In this document: piece after piece, positions 4,515 through 5,776 of the stretch
Layout: each line of letters begins with the position of its first letter
How positions within the stretch are numbered: the stretch's first letter is position 1
Origin: Bacteroides sp.
GTDB lineage: Bacteria > Bacteroidota > Bacteroidia > Bacteroidales > SM23-62
Assembly (NCBI GenBank): GCA_030592145.1
Contig: JAUVKJ010000127.1
Location: 1-5,776 of the forward strand
DNA length: 5,776 bases
Direction of reading: 5' to 3'
Notes under the pieces: model-generated
The model's database searches: none
What the model saw: the letters and a program-made list of their open reading frames with translations, nothing else
What the model was told of the DNA's origin: nothing
Program-made: the position numbers and the translations under genes

Positions 4515-5776
4515 ATGAGAACCCTGAATTCCCTTTTCAATGATTCCGTAAATAAATACAAGAACAATGTCTACCTGCTTGAAAATTCCGGCGACGGTTA
4601 TAAACCGACAAGCTATCTGGAAGCGAGAAAGGAGGTTCACCGGTTCGCCGCCGGACTCATGAGCATCGGAATCAAAAAGGGAGACCGGCTGACATTGCTC
4701 GCCGAAGGGAGAAATAAATGGGTGTACAGCGAACTGGGCATTCTCTATGCCGGGGCGGTAAACGTTCCCCTGTCAACACGCCTGGAAGAATCTGCAGAGA
4801 TCAAATTCCGCATCGAACATTCGGAATCGAGGATGATAATCGTCTCCGGCCGTGAGGCACATAAGATAAAGGAGCTGAAAAAGGAAATAGAATGCCTTGA
4901 AAAAGTAATATATCTGGATGCCCGGGAAAACTATGACGAGGATGAACTGTTCTTTGATGATATTTCTTCCATGGGCGACGAATACCTTGCCGAAAATGAG
5001 GCCGGATTCGAAAAAACCTGGAGGGGAGTCGGGGAAAATGATCTTGCCAATATCTGTTATACCTCGGGAACCACGGCTGACCCGAAGGGGATCATGCTTT
5101 CCCACCGGAATTATACCGCCAATATTGAACAGGCAAGAAGCGTGATGCCGGTGTATGAATGGTGGACCACCCTGGTGTATATTCCGTGGGACCATGCCTT
5201 CGCACATACGGCAGGAGTTTATACCATCCTCTCTGCCGGGGCCAGCATGGCTTCCGTACAGCTCGGCAAGACACAGATGGAAGCTCTGAAGAATTTCCCG
5301 GTCAATATGAAGCAGATCCGCCCTGTATTCATGTTCAGCGTGCCCGCCATCGCAAAGAACTTCAAGAAAAACATCGAGAACGGCATCCGGGAGAAAGGAC
5401 CGGTTATTGAAAAGCTATTCAATCATGCCGTCAAGGTATCCAAGCGTTACAACCGGCTCGGGTATGACAGGGGAAAGAAGTTTACTTTCCTGCTGAAACC
5501 CTACATCTGGCTGTTCGATAAAATCATCTTTAAAAAGGTCAGGGAGGGATTCGGCGGACGCCTGGAATTTTTCGTGGGAGGAGCAGCATTGCTTGACCTT
5601 GAACTGGCGAAGTTTTTTTATGCGATCGGGATCCCCATGTTCCAGGGCTACGGCCTGACTGAGGCAGCGCCCATAATATCGGCAAACTCCCAGGCCAGGC
5701 ATAAACTGGGTTCTTCGGGAACCATTGTCAGTGACCTGGAAGTAAAGATCTTCGATGAGGATGACAGGGAACTGCC
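4515..5776 (+). CDS. AMP-forming long-chain acyl-CoA synthetase (AMP-binding family), 3' truncated by the window edge
   Basis: The open frame runs from ATG 4515 to the window end, about 420 codons of an expected 600 or so. The enzyme activates fatty acids with ATP to acyl-adenylates and transfers them to CoA, for lipid synthesis or fatty-acid uptake; it is usually cytoplasmic or loosely membrane-bound. The N-terminal part (LNSLFNDSV, then GDRLTLLAEG and YAGAVNVPLSTRL) is typical of the superfamily. The ATP-binding signature YTSGTTADPKG lies at residues 182-192, with Ala where most members have Gly or Ser. YIPWDHAFAHTAG follows, then a long basic helical insertion (KKNIENGIREKG to FDKIIFKKVREGFGG) typical of the long-chain (COG1022, FAA1/FadD15-like) branch, FFVGGAAL, and GYGLTEAAP (378-386). 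The C-terminal lid domain is outside the window. An in-frame ATG at 4494 is an alternative start, adding seven residues, but lies inside the repeat; 4515 is preferred because the conserved region begins immediately after it. No Shine-Dalgarno is seen. Confidence 0.93.
   Translation, partial: MRTLNSLFNDSVNKYKNNVYLLENSGDGYKPTSYLEARKEVHRFAAGLMSIGIKKGDRLTLLAEGRNKWVYSELGILYAGAVNVPLSTRLEESAEIKFRIEHSESRMIIVSGREAHKIKELKKEIECLEKVIYLDARENYDEDELFFDDISSMGDEYLAENEAGFEKTWRGVGENDLANICYTSGTTADPKGIMLSHRNYTANIEQARSVMPVYEWWTTLVYIPWDHAFAHTAGVYTILSAGASMASVQLGKTQMEALKNFPVNMKQIRPVFMFSVPAIAKNFKKNIENGIREKGPVIEKLFNHAVKVSKRYNRLGYDRGKKFTFLLKPYIWLFDKIIFKKVREGFGGRLEFFVGGAALLDLELAKFFYAIGIPMFQGYGLTEAAPIISANSQARHKLGSSGTIVSDLEVKIFDEDDREL

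Noticed and set aside
4773..5207. Minus-strand open frame of 144 codons, and other short frames between 4918 and 5702
   Set aside because: They overlap the acyl-CoA synthetase frame, which carries clear family signatures (YTSGTTADPKG, FFVGGAAL, GYGLTEAAP) in the + strand frame open to the window end.

Overview
The window is a chromosomal segment that looks like a core-genome region of a Bacteroidota (Bacteroidetes) bacterium, probably a Bacteroidales or Marinilabiliales-like lineage. Four things suggest this. The first partial gene ends in what looks like a gliding-motility-type C-terminal (type IX secretion) sorting domain. Start codons lack recognisable Shine-Dalgarno sequences. Several intergenic regions carry near matches to the Bacteroidetes promoter (TTTG, 19 bp, TAnnTTTG). 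The proteins also have Bacteroidetes-flavoured motifs. All genes I can support lie on the + strand.

Layout: (1) 1-146 is the 3' end of a secreted or surface protein gene. (2) 260-2497 is a full-length bifunctional (p)ppGpp synthetase/hydrolase (Rel/SpoT). (3) 2557-3000 is a Fur-superfamily metal-responsive regulator without the usual structural zinc cysteines, preceded by a 22-bp interrupted palindrome that could be its own operator. (4) 3083-4345 is adenylosuccinate synthase (purA). (5) 4347-4498 is a 152-bp non-coding element made almost entirely of inverted repeats, starting one base after the purA stop codon. (6) From about 4515 to the window end is an AMP-forming long-chain acyl-CoA synthetase, truncated by the window edge at about 420 residues.

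The genes combine stringent-response signalling, metal-dependent regulation, purine synthesis and fatty-acid activation. The link between rel and purA makes biological sense, because ppGpp is an established inhibitor of adenylosuccinate synthase in E. coli; shared regulation of the two genes here is only an inference. Gaps of 113, 59, 82 and 169 bp mean that separate promoters are possible, and there are no stretches over 300 bp without a gene.

I do not see an undescribed multi-gene system, CRISPR array, transposase, tRNA or rRNA. The most unusual sequence is the palindromic element at 4347-4498. It can be drawn as a closing stem with four directly abutting hairpins, contains inverted imperfect copies of a roughly 26-nt unit, and appears to carry both a promoter-like sequence and an alternative start codon for the downstream gene. 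Next in interest are the cysteine-poor Fur homologue and its promoter palindrome.
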